This document shows positions 54,689 through 64,000 of a DNA stretch of 64,000 bases, piece by piece (positions within the stretch are counted from its first letter, which is position 1; the number at the start of each line of letters is the position of its first letter). A program made the position numbers and the translations under genes. The stretch is from Staphylotrichum longicolle. Taxonomy: Eukaryota; Ascomycota; Sordariomycetes; Sordariales; Chaetomiaceae. The notes beneath the pieces were generated by a model, which was given only the letters and a program-made list of their open reading frames with translations, had not been told where the DNA came from and made no database searches. The stretch spans positions 14,657,243-14,721,242 of the forward strand of contig JAHCVI010000001.1 in assembly GCA_019096155.1 (NCBI GenBank). Direction: 5' to 3'.

Positions 54689-56997
54689 ATGCCGAACCCC
54701 CAGCTTCAAAACATGGACGCAACGAGGTTTGTTCGACATGCCACTCGCAGTCACTGGCATCAAATCGTTGCTAATCACAGTACCAAGTTGCTCCTTCAAG
54801 TACGATGTGCTTCCGGGCGATCGCGGGAACCCACACATCCGCCTCCTCGAACTGCTCCCGGGCAAGATCCCGGAGCCAGTCCGATGCAACCTTCGGGAAG
54901 TGCCTCTGGGGCGAGATTTAGGGTATGAAGGTCTCTCGTACTGCTGGGGCGACCCCACGAGTGTTAACTCAATTTACTGCAATGGCCTGCTGTTTCCCGT
55001 CGCCGCCAACCTTTTGGGTGCCGTGGAGGCGCTCCGGGAGGAGAACACACCGCGGCTTCTCTGGGTCGATGCCGTCTGCATCGACCAGACCAATATCGAC
55101 GAGCGAAACCAACAGGTGGCCATCATGCGTGACATCTACTCCCGAGCGAGACGGACCGTCGTCTGGCTTGGTCCCGAAGCCGAAGGCAGCAATGAGGCCC
55201 TCGCCATTGTCCCGGACCTGCTTGCCATTCGGAACAGAAAGTACCACGGGGCAGGCAGGTTTCCTGCTCCCACTGGAGTGCGCTCAAGATTCAGCCTGTC
55301 GCCCGAGGAAATTGAAGCCGAACCGGGGCTCAAGCGTCTCATCCAAAACGAACAAGCACGCGCGGCGTTCTTGGCCCTCCTGGGACGCCCCTGGTTCTCC
55401 CGCGTCTGGATCGTCCAGGAAGTGACCGTCTCGTTCGACACCACCGTTCTCTGCGGCTCCCTGGAAGTTCCCTTTGACGACTTGGCCCAGGCAGCCTTCA
55501 CCTTTGACTACCTGGACCTGCACGTGGACGTCGGCCTCCGCCGCCCCCTGGACCTATTTTGGGACGTCTGGGACACCCGCCGCAAGCACTGGGACCGATG
55601 GCCCAATTCCATGTTCCAGCTGCTCCTTCGTCACCGCTGGTGCCATGCCACAGACCCGAGAGACAAGGTGTACGCCCTGTGCGGCATCGCCAGTGACTCC
55701 AGGGCCAAACAGCTGCGGTACGCCGAGCTTCTGGGGCCGGGCTGGTACCGCTCAATTGCCCCTCCACCCTTGGCGGTGGTCGTGGACGAGCCTGACTACA
55801 GGCTCACAACCGTAGAGGTATACACAAATCTGGCAACCAGCTTTCTGAAATCGCCGCACGTCGGCCTGGATCTTTTCAGTCTCATCCATCCCTCAGAGCC
55901 GCGCTCACCGGCCTGCCGTCGTGGGCCCCGACTGGTCCGCCTCCGACTGGTTCAAGACCTTCCGCGAGTCGATCAAGAACACATTGTTCGATTTCGAACA
56001 AGGGAGCGACTTCTGGTCACCCATGATGGAGACCCCACGGCCGGGCCCCCGGGTTCCGCCAAAGGAGCGTGTTTTTTTTCTCCGGGGCGGCATGGCCGGC
56101 ATAGGGCGAGATATCAAGCTCAACAAGGAAGCAGCCTTGGACAGCGAGTTTATCCCTACCTTTCAGGCGTCTGGCGACTCGCAGGCCGACGTCCGCGTCT
56201 CGAGCGTGTCGAAGACCATCACCCTATCCGGGATGGTTGTGGACGTCATAGAGGAGGCGGGCGAGCTGGGCGTCAAGCCAACCGCCAAGCCTGTCGAGTT
56301 TCTCAACAGGGTGGCCGACTGGGCCGCCATCGCGAGCCGCGCACACGCACAGGTTCTCGCTCAAACTGAACCACCCGAACAGTCCAAAGGTAAAGACCTC
56401 GACGGAAACAACCATGTCCGAGTTTCCGCGCCACATTATCTACGCTCACCGGACAGTTCCGCCGTCCGCGCCTGGGCCTCCACCATCATGGGCGGTCACA
56501 TATTCATACACTCCGACGCCGAGGCCCTGGCCGGGTTTGACGCCTATCGACGCCAGCTGAATCTCCAAGAACAGAGATATCGGCACAAAATGAGACTGGC
56601 CATGGCGGAATTTTACGCCTCGGGTGTGCTGGCCGGCGAGGACGTCCCGGCCGAGGTCATTGCAGAGTATGAATCGTACGACGCCAACGAGCTCCGTAGG
56701 CTACTCGCTGAGACGACGCCCGAGTTGTCTCAGTTAAGGGGGGACCCCCTTGTGGACAATGCCAAGAACGCGCTCGGGATGGGGATCAACAGGAGGTTTG
56801 CGAGGGGAGCAAAGGGGTATCTCGCCCTGGTGCCGGCGAGGGGGGAGAACGGAGACGAGATTGTTGTGTTTAAGGGGGGGCATATGCCGGTGTTGGTGAG
56901 GGATCGAAAGGAGATCATCGGAGAGTGCTATGTCCATGGGATTATGCAAGGCGAGGTGTGGAGGGAGGAGCTCTGTGAGAAGTTTGTGATTCACTGA
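54689..56997 (+). CDS. HET-domain protein, apparent double frame break mid-gene
   Basis: Non-self recognition family. Exon 1 54689-54726, intron 54727-54787, exon 2 to 56997; about 749 aa if two lost bases are allowed for. HET motifs: YEGLSYCWGDP, LLWVDAVCIDQTNIDERNQQ, VAIMRDIYSRARRTVVWLGP and RPWFSRVWIVQEV, then HRWCHATDPRDKVYALCGI. The frame changes near 55888-55905 and at C4 55926-55929, passing through a short LTGLPSW stretch. It then stays open to a normal C-terminus: MVVDVIEEAGELG, RFARGAKGYLALVP, GGHMPVLVRDR and ECYVHGIMQGE, the usual HET C-terminal module. Unshifted, the first frame ends at 56369 with arginine-rich nonsense. An internal start at 54729 was rejected because it reads the intron. 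Confidence 0.8.
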
Positions 56998-57316
56998 ATG
57001 GGAAAATACTGGCAATGCCCCTGCTCAGTCTCTCACTCCTCCTTTAGGCAATGTTCTCCGTCAAAGCGCACCCATTGACCAGACCAAATTTCATCCGCTC
57101 CCCCTCATTCGTGGTACCAGGTAAATAACGTCCTCGCCTGGGGTGCGTTGCCCGCTTCCGCTTTGCTTGTCGACCACGCGCACCTTAGTGATCGCGGACT
57201 TGGGCACCAATCCCTTCGGGAGTCAGCCGTAGAGGCCAGTGACAAATCCTTAAACATGCGGTCTTAGGTTGCGTCTCTGATTTAAATCCTGCTTTCAAGC
57301 CCACGATTACGCAAAG
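56998..57316. other. convergent 3' region
   Basis: Between HET gene 2 and GH95, tail to tail. No gene was recognised. Confidence 0.4.
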
Positions 57317-59899
57317 TTAGGCTAGAGTGAAGGTGAAAACCGATCCCTTTGCCCCAGAGACTTTTACGAACGGCCCAGATGATCCGCCAACAACCTTGAT
57401 AGCTTTGCCAGCGCTCCCAATCAGATTGCCGCCCAAAGTCACCCACGCTGGACTGCCGCTCAAGCTCGTAATGTTCGCCGACTGCAGGCTCCCGCTCGAG
57501 TCCCAGACCAGATCAACTTGGAACCCACCGCGCGCGCGGAGGCCCCGGGCAAACCCACCGCCGTTGGCCGCCCACGTCTTGGGAAGGGCCGGGAGCAGGC
57601 GAATGAGGGTTACACGACCGGCGTCGCCATAGGATGCGCTGCGTAGGCTGGTGGCCGTGCTGTCGGCAGCCAGCCATTCGTGGCTCTGGAGCAGCGCCCT
57701 CAGCCATCCCGCGGCGCTGCCAAAGTTGGCGTCGATCTGGAACTGGGCGGGCGCGCCGACGTTCATCATCGAGGTGGGCCGGTAGGCCTTCTGGAGCTGG
57801 TACACGACCCCCTGGCTGACCAGGTCGGGCTGGAAGAAGCGGGCCGCCAGCGCCATGACCCACGCGCGGGGCCAGCCGATGCTGCCGCGCGCGTTGCTCA
57901 GCCGACGGTTCAGCGACGAGATGGCCCAGTTGAACGTCGTTTGGTTGGCCGGCGTGATGTCGGCGAGCGGATACGCACCGAGCAGTTGAGACATGTGCGA
58001 CATGCCCGGCTCGGCCTCGTCATAGTCTTCGATCCACTCCATGACGCCACCCCATTTGTTCTGCCTCAGTGGAGGCAGCTTCGGAAGAAGTTTCTGTAAC
58101 TCGGCAACGAGGCCTGTGTCCGTCGCGTTCAGCAGGCTCTGAAACTCCAACACGATGCGGAACAGCGTCCGTATGAGAGTGTTGTCGATGGTCGAGCCGC
58201 ACGTTACAGAGTATCTGCCTCCGTTGCTGATGAACGTGTTCTCCGGCGAGGTTGTAGGGTTGGTGACCTTCCAGCCTTTATAGTCGGTCAAGAAGTCTAG
58301 AAAAAATGCGGCCGAGTCCTTGATTGGTTCAAAGTTTGCTTTGAGAAAGTCAACGTCTCCCGTGTACAAGTAGTGTTCGTATGTATGCATGACAAGCCAG
58401 GCTAAGCCTTGCGTCCAAGTCGTCCCCGGCTGCCAATTGTCTTGTGGTGCGGTGTCACCCCACAGGTCCGTGTTGTGGTGAGCACAGGAGCCTCTTGCGT
58501 TGAACATCTTCTTAGCTGTGTCTTTTCCATTCGAGTTGACCTTATGAATGAGTTCAAAGAATGGCTCGCTAACGTCCTCAATGAGATCTGTCTTGGAGTT
58601 AGGGAGTGACCTATTGTGTACGGCCAAAGAGGAGCGAGACAGCAGGACTTACTGGTGACAAAGGCGTGCCAATAGTTCATCTCTTGGATACTGTCAGCAA
58701 ACCTGGGAACCATTCTCGCGCGGATATTGTAACTTACGGAGATTGATGTTGATCGTAAATCGTGAACCCCACATTGGGTTCTCCTCGGAGTTCCAAATGC
58801 CTTGCAGATTGGCTGGCAGTGTTCCACGCCGCGAAGAACTTATCAAGAGATACCGCGCAAACTGTAGCGACAGCACAGCTAGCTCTGGATCGTAGACCCG
58901 GGATATTCCGTCGATGCGTTGGGCTGTGGTCAAGGCCTTTTGGGACGCGGTTGAGGACCCAAAACTAAAGTCTGCTCGCTGGTATATCGACTGGTAATCC
59001 TTGACATGGTCCGCTCGAAGATCCGAGTACTTTTTTGTTGCCGCTTGCAAATCCTTTGTGACCTTGGACAGAGGATCCGACTGTCGAACTGTTGTCCACG
59101 CCGTCACGAAAATCCAGGCTTCATCAGCCCCGGTGCAGGTGACTTGGCTTCCCGAGGCAGAAACAGTGCCCCCGACTGACACGACGCGGGCCCCTGAGGC
59201 GAACCTGATGGGAAGATCACCCCCGGAGTCGCTTGTGAGGATGACAGCGTCGGGTCCCGAAGCTTTGCCCGTCGCCCCGCCGCGCTTGAGCGAGACGGAA
59301 AAAGACACAGATCCTGGTCTGCTCGCGGTAATGCGGATCGCAATCATATCAGCCGGTTTGCTGGCGATGTACTCGCGAGTGTATGTCACTCCGTCGACGG
59401 TGTAGTATACGCCAGACGTCGCGTCGCTCACATCAAGCCAGCGCTCGTACCCGTGCACAGTGGCCGCGTGATTCATCATAATGACCATCGAACCCAATGT
59501 GTTGTAGTTGCGTGCTGAGCTAGGCACCCCGTCGTAGTTTGAGGTTCCCAGGCTCTGAGCTGTCGAGAAACTGCCGCTGACAACAGCAGATCGAATATTC
59601 GGCATTGAGGCGAGGGCCTTGGGGTTGATCCGGGATTTGTACATTCCGTTCCAGAAAGTCTCCTCGTTGAGCCATATCGAGTCGTTCTTAGCTCCCCCGG
59701 GGATCGAAGCACCCAACCGGCCATTGCCGATGAGAAAGCAGTCGTTCCAGGCGGCCCCGGGACTGTTCTGCCACAGTCTTGACGGCTTGGAGGCAGAGTT
59801 GGGAGGTGTTACCGTCTGAGATGCCGCCAGAGTGCCAAAGCACAGGCAGAGCCCGACCCAAGCTCTCAAAAACAGGTTACCAGATGTGACGGACGGCAT
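57317..59899 (-). CDS. secreted GH95 alpha-L-fucosidase
   Basis: Removes alpha-1,2-linked fucose (or related alpha-L-galactose) from xyloglucan and other glycans. Exons 58738-59899, 58653-58682 (30 nt) and 57317-58587 give 820 aa. The signal peptide is around LRAWVGLCLCFGTLAA. The N-terminal beta domain has AAWNDCFLIGNGRLGASIPG and DSIWLNEETFWNG. The (alpha/alpha)6 barrel has LPANLQGIWNSEENPMWGSR, CAHHNTDLWGDTAP (catalytic Asn region), GGVMEWIEDYDE (candidate general acid), SIGWPRAWVMALAARF and FQIDANFGSAAGWLRALLQS (Asp of the Asn-activated base). The 30-nt exon 2 encodes QMNYWHAFVT; both its introns have GTAAGT donors. The start at 59899 is chosen for the signal peptide over the upstream Met at 59962. 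All catalytic positions seem intact. Confidence 0.94.
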
Positions 59900-60763
59900 T
59901 GTGATTGATAAGTCAGGGGGGAAAGGAAAGTAGCGTTCAAAGGATCTCAGCGGAAGAACCAAAGGCGCTAATTATGGCAATGTGAGACCGTGTTGTGTGC
60001 CTGATCGACAGATCGTGGTCGTGAGGAAGGAATGCCGTGAGATAAAAGACGCTGTTATGGGAAGGCAATTAAACAGCATTAGTTATACGTCTGCTCCCTG
60101 GGCAAGATACCCAGACTCTGACAAGGGCATATCAGTGCAGAACCGCCCCTATGTCTTTCCGTAACACCCGATGCGGACACTGACTGAGAGTGCATTGAAG
60201 CAGCTCTGGGATCCTTGGAAGCGCTCCAATCGAAGTGTACGACGCTTTCACCCGAGTGGTGAATACTAGGGTAATTGCTATATGATCAACTGCTGTAAAC
60301 CAAAACAGGGCATCGACGCTACGTTGTAACCAAACAGCACGGAACTGACATCTGGATTTACGCGCTCGAATAGCTGCTTAGCATGTTCGGAAGCAGTCTA
60401 CCCAGGGAAACAGCGCATCAACTAGCGCTCATGAAGGACGGAAGAACTTTGCGTCACTGCCACTGTCACTGTCGGTCGCTAGAAAAGACCAGAAGGTTTT
60501 GGTGGACGCGTTCCATGGCTGATTACAATGCTTACGAACCACCTAATCAAGGGCCCCCCGTGTCTCGCACAACGGTACGGGCCATCTCAATTAAAGCCTG
60601 TCCCCTCAACCCCCCTGCACACCCTAGTTGCCATCAAAACAGAGACCTTCAAGTTGCGTTCTTTGTAGACTGACTACAAACATCATTGCCCCCTCCTCTT
60701 CACTTAGTGACTAAGTCTGACTGTCAGCACGTTTCCTCCCGAGTCAAAACACGACGGGATATC
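59900..60763. other. intergenic region, GH95 promoter side
   Basis: Upstream of GH95 and 3' of the AA9 gene. If the AA9 gene has a last intron (donor inside codon 248), its final exon would lie at about 60690-60720. Otherwise nothing was seen. Confidence 0.4.
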
Positions 60764-61525
60764 TCAGCACTTACATAACGCCGGGCCGGGGATCTGATAG
60801 ACAGGCTTCGACTCGTCGTTGTAGATGTTGTAATGCAGACCAGGATCGGTATCCTTGTAGAGCTTGGTTCCTACCACGCCGGGAGGAGTGGCGCAGCCCT
60901 TGCCCGTGATCTTGATGTTGATGCACTGGGGGTAGAGCTGGGCGGCGCCGACGTCGTACGCCGAATGGAGGGCGAGGATCTCGTTCCGCAGCACGTAGTT
61001 GCCGGCCTTGATGGAGGCCGGAATGGTGACGGGCCAGGTGCCGTTGTCGTCTTGCAGCTTGTCGCTGGCCCAGTAGCCGGGCTTGCCGCCGCCGGCGCCC
61101 AGGCTGAGTTGGCCGGCCTCGGCAATCTTGAACCACTTGAGCTTGGTCTTGTCGACCGTGGCGCAGTCGCCGTTGCACGCGGCCAGGTACGACAGGATGG
61201 GGCCGTGGTGCGAGTCGGGCCACGTCGTCCAGTGCAGGTCGATGACGCTCCCGGCGGCGATGGGGTCGGAGTAGATCTTGGCGTTGGTGGCGTTGATGGA
61301 GCAGATGATGTCTGTGGTGTTGACGTCCTTGCTGTACACCGGTCCTGTGTCGGTGTTCCAGGCCGGCCACGCAATGGTGCCCTGATCCGCAACCCAGGGG
61401 GCTACCGTGGGGTTGTAGCCCGTGTAGTTCTTGCCGCCAATGGCCCACACATCAACCCAGCCGTGCGCAGATACCGCACCGGCCGAGGCCAGCACGAGGC
61501 CCGCGATGGCTTCCACGCGCATCAT
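60764..61525 (-). CDS. AA9 lytic polysaccharide monooxygenase, secreted
   Basis: Copper enzyme that oxidatively cleaves cellulose or xyloglucan. 253 aa as read. A signal peptide (MMRVEAIAGLVLASAGAVSA) ends directly before HGWVDVWAIGG, so the mature N-terminus is the copper-brace His. The second His is in DSHHGPILSYLA and the axial Tyr region in AAQLYPQCINIKITG. Cysteine pairs are present. No CBM1 is attached. The last codons contain a good donor, T|GTAAGT, followed by a CTGAC branch and CAG at about 60719-60723, so the true C-terminus may come from a small exon rather than ALCKC. It is a neighbour of GH95 on the same strand, fitting shared use on plant cell walls. Confidence 0.92.
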   Translation of the reverse strand: MMRVEAIAGLVLASAGAVSAHGWVDVWAIGGKNYTGYNPTVAPWVADQGTIAWPAWNTDTGPVYSKDVNTTDIICSINATNAKIYSDPIAAGSVIDLHWTTWPDSHHGPILSYLAACNGDCATVDKTKLKWFKIAEAGQLSLGAGGGKPGYWASDKLQDDNGTWPVTIPASIKAGNYVLRNEILALHSAYDVGAAQLYPQCINIKITGKGCATPPGVVGTKLYKDTDPGLHYNIYNDESKPVYQIPGPALCKC

Positions 61526-63674
61526 GGTTCTGGCGGTTCCGAGAAATTTGGCGTAGGCAGATGGAAAACAGCCGATGGCAACGGGGCTTTGTTTTGTGCT
61601 TGGAAGTTGTCACCCTCGGCTAGTTATAGGCAACGTTTCGCGCTCAAATACCTAGCTTGACGTTCCTAAAAGGAGTCTGCTTGTCCGTTTGACTGCTACT
61701 CTGCACCCCATTGACTATAACTGTTGCTGAGAAACCGGGTCAAACAGCCAGGCCTGCCGGTAGCGGGGGTGGGGAGGCGGGGCGATGGTAAGGCAAGGTC
61801 GTGTCAATCGCAGCTTTTGGGGCGGACCGCATGCTCCAAACGTCGTCGGAAGGATAAGCAGAATCCTACCTAGGTAATTTGGCAGGCTGGGCAGTCGGCT
61901 GGAGGCTTGTCGTGGAGACTGTAGGAGCAAATGCCGTCGTAATTTGCCGGCCGACGACCCGAAACCACCCTTGTCGGTCTCATCTGCTCACCGCGAGCCC
62001 ATAACCAGAAGAATACCGCCTGGGCGGAACGAGGTACATCAAAACGAGTACGGCGTAAGTCCGATTGGTGCTAAATCTTGGACGTTGAGGTCGGTATATA
62101 TAATGCCGTCCCCATTCAAACACCAAGGTAGTAGATTGCTCCCTTGGATTATTTCTGACACTGCGTAATATGTGGCGGTTTCGGGCCATGAAGCGGCACT
62201 TTGAAGTTCACACCAGACCGCTTCCATGGCTAACTGCGAGCTTTCCGGGTGATAGAGACTCTTGCGGTCTTGTACAACGAGTTATAAGGCGGAACCAGCC
62301 AGAGACGAGTTTAAACGTGTCTGTGCTCGGAGTCCCTCTTATAGTGATCACGTTAAAGGCTGGGTTACAACTGGGAGGCAAGGATATGCTGTGTGCTTCT
62401 CGTCATGACACCCAGTATTTTCTATTGAAGCAACAATACTACACACCCTACCTGTTTCTAATGTGTGACCGACACATCATGCATCCCAATTGAGGTGTCC
62501 AGGACATCGGGGGCAGAATCCGTGCACACCTGGTCAGTTTGGGGAAGGACGGCCCGTTGCAGAGCCGATCGACAAATCGACAAGCATGTCGTTGGTTTCC
62601 ACCCACCCGCTCGAAATGCTACCAGGGGTTGACGGCTGAAGAGGGGTGGTTCGGTGGAGGGAAACAGGGCTAAACCAAATGGGGAGCGGGGACGTGAGCC
62701 GCAGTGGGCGGGTGGTGTGCGAAGATTGTCCCAGTAGAGGGTAGCAGTGCAAATGACAACCTTCCCACCAGGGGATCTTTGCTGTCGGAAGGCTCCTCCG
62801 AGCAACCGCCCAAGTCTGGCTCTATACAAGTAGCCGCACCAGTTAGGTACCTTACCTACCTGAGGATCAAGTGCGGCAGACGAACGCAACTGGTATTCTG
62901 AGCTCCGTACTGACAAGCGCGTCAAGTGAACTTCTGTTCGTTCAGTTTCTTGACCGAGTGCCAAGAGTTCTATCTGCGAGCCCACCCCCCAACTTGAAAC
63001 TCGAAACTTTGTGGCTGATGTTGTGCACAGTTTTTTTGTTTCTCGTTACGGGCGTTTTAGTTGCCCAGGCTGCCTAACGAAAGCCCTCTTTCAACGTTTG
63101 GGCAAATGTCAGCCAAGCGCCAGCTCCAGTGATTTCGCAGAGTGCTATGTCTTCATCTATTTTTACCCAAACACCTTATCAGCGAGAAATACGGCATCGG
63201 CCAGAGTTTGCCTTGACCTCTTGAATTTAATAGATGTTGACACCAGCTAAGGTAGTAAGCCAAAGTCTTTCCAGGATGGCGACCCCCTCTACGAAGAAGC
63301 AAGGCCTGCGCTTAGGCGTCTACCTGTCGCCCTGGGGCTATGACTATGGATTTGCCTCGATGATCTTGAGTCAAAACCTCTGAATGTCATAGGCGTCCGG
63401 TTTCAAAGCGTGGAGTCTGTTGTTGTATTATCCGGCAGCAAGTGCGCAAAGCCCAGGCGTACTCAGGTGGGTTTCGAGTATCGGGATGCCGGGCACGTAA
63501 AACGGTCCGGCTTTGAAACGCCAAGTTGCGGAAAGTCTCCGAGCTCCACCACTCACTCCATATACAAGATACGATGATATCCTCCAGCACACGTCACGCG
63601 TTCCCTCACTGCGTCCCGCTACGGATGAACAACTTTTGATTCCCAACTAACAGTCCAACACCAACAGCTGAATC
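61526..63674. other. long intergenic region
   Basis: 2.15 kb between the AA9 promoter (minus) and the NmrA-like gene (plus). A CTATAACTA box on the minus strand near 61620-61629 lies about 95 bp before the AA9 ATG. A TATATATAA at about 62094-62102 has no credible gene after it. Open frames here are short and featureless. Confidence 0.4.
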
Positions 63675-64000
63675 ATGACTTCCAAATTCAAGGTGGCCGT
63701 AATTGGTGCGTCTGGCGCAACCGGCTCCTCAGTCATGCGTGCGTTGCTGGGAAGCCCTGAAACGTTTGTAAGTTGAATGCTTTTCCACACAGTGGCACAC
63801 ACTTGGTGGCGCTACCCCAGACGGCCCCCTCGTACGGATCGTGAGCGCTGATTTTGTGATCAGGACGTGACGGCCTTGGTACGGCCGGCGTCAGTAGACA
63901 AGCCCGAATTCGCCGAGTTTGCGGAACGCGGTGCGGTGGTGAAGCCACTTGAGCTCAGTGAGCCATCGGACGCCGTGATCCCAGCACTGACCGGTATGGA
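63675..64000 (+). CDS. NmrA-like / isoflavone-reductase-like NAD(P)-binding protein, 5' part
   Basis: Exon 1 63675-63767, intron 63768-63863 (GTAAGT donor), exon 2 from 63864 to the window edge. The start MTSKFKVAVIGASGATGSS has the Rossmann GxxGxxG. After the intron, TALVRPASVDKPE has the Arg expected for NADP(H) binding in NmrA/PCBER proteins, then a helix and a DAVIPALTGM strand. About 76 residues are visible. The family is either a redox sensor or a reductase; specificity depends on sequence outside the window. Confidence 0.85.

Noticed and set aside
57240..57300. tRNA-like B-box fragment
   Set aside because: No matching A box and no cloverleaf could be drawn; other GGTTCGA-like matches lie inside coding exons.
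62094..62102. TATATATAA as promoter of a gene at 62170-62493
   Set aside because: The following open frame has no coding character.

Overview
This window comes from a filamentous ascomycete, most likely a Sordariomycete (Sordariales-like). The reasons are short spliceosomal introns of about 46-190 nt with GTRNGT donors and CTAAC/CTGAC branch sites, GC-rich coding sequence, and family content: HET-domain proteins, a Clr5-domain protein, an AA9 lytic polysaccharide monooxygenase, a GH95 fucosidase, and Sordariomycete-specific unknowns. No rRNA, tRNA, transposase, CRISPR array or viral sequence was recognised.

Layout. 1-16 kb is largely housekeeping: the 3'-truncated end of a HET gene, a damaged tetraspanin-like gene, chorismate synthase (with a Gcn4/CPC1-type TGACTCA upstream), mitochondrial lipoate-protein ligase, VPS11, MLH3 and a conserved low-complexity protein. 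16-34 kb is accessory: a nitrilase with an unusual three-fold repeat insert, a small spliced gene, a C2H2 protein, a Clr5 protein, a P-loop GTPase, a three-TM membrane protein, a kinase-fold protein and a glycosyltransferase. 36-48.5 kb holds two large genes, a DOCK-family exchange factor and a membrane-anchored protein whose family is usually labelled 'pathway-specific nitrogen regulator'. 49.5-64 kb is accessory and secretory again: a short-chain dehydrogenase, a fungal unknown, a secreted nucleoside hydrolase, a second HET gene, a secreted GH95 fucosidase, a secreted AA9 LPMO and the start of an NmrA-like gene.

The most striking cross-cutting signal is a set of genes whose protein similarity runs through two or more frames, with the breaks at or beside G, C or T runs: nitrilase, glycosyltransferase, the nitrogen-regulator-like gene, the 51.7 kb unknown, the nucleoside hydrolase, the second HET gene, and probably the tetraspanin and GTPase ends. 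Long genes such as DOCK, MLH3, VPS11 and GH95 read cleanly. The pattern fits unpolished single-base indels in the assembly better than independent pseudogenisation, but the sequence alone cannot settle it. Exon limits below come from splice signals, frame continuity and remembered family consensus; no search was run.
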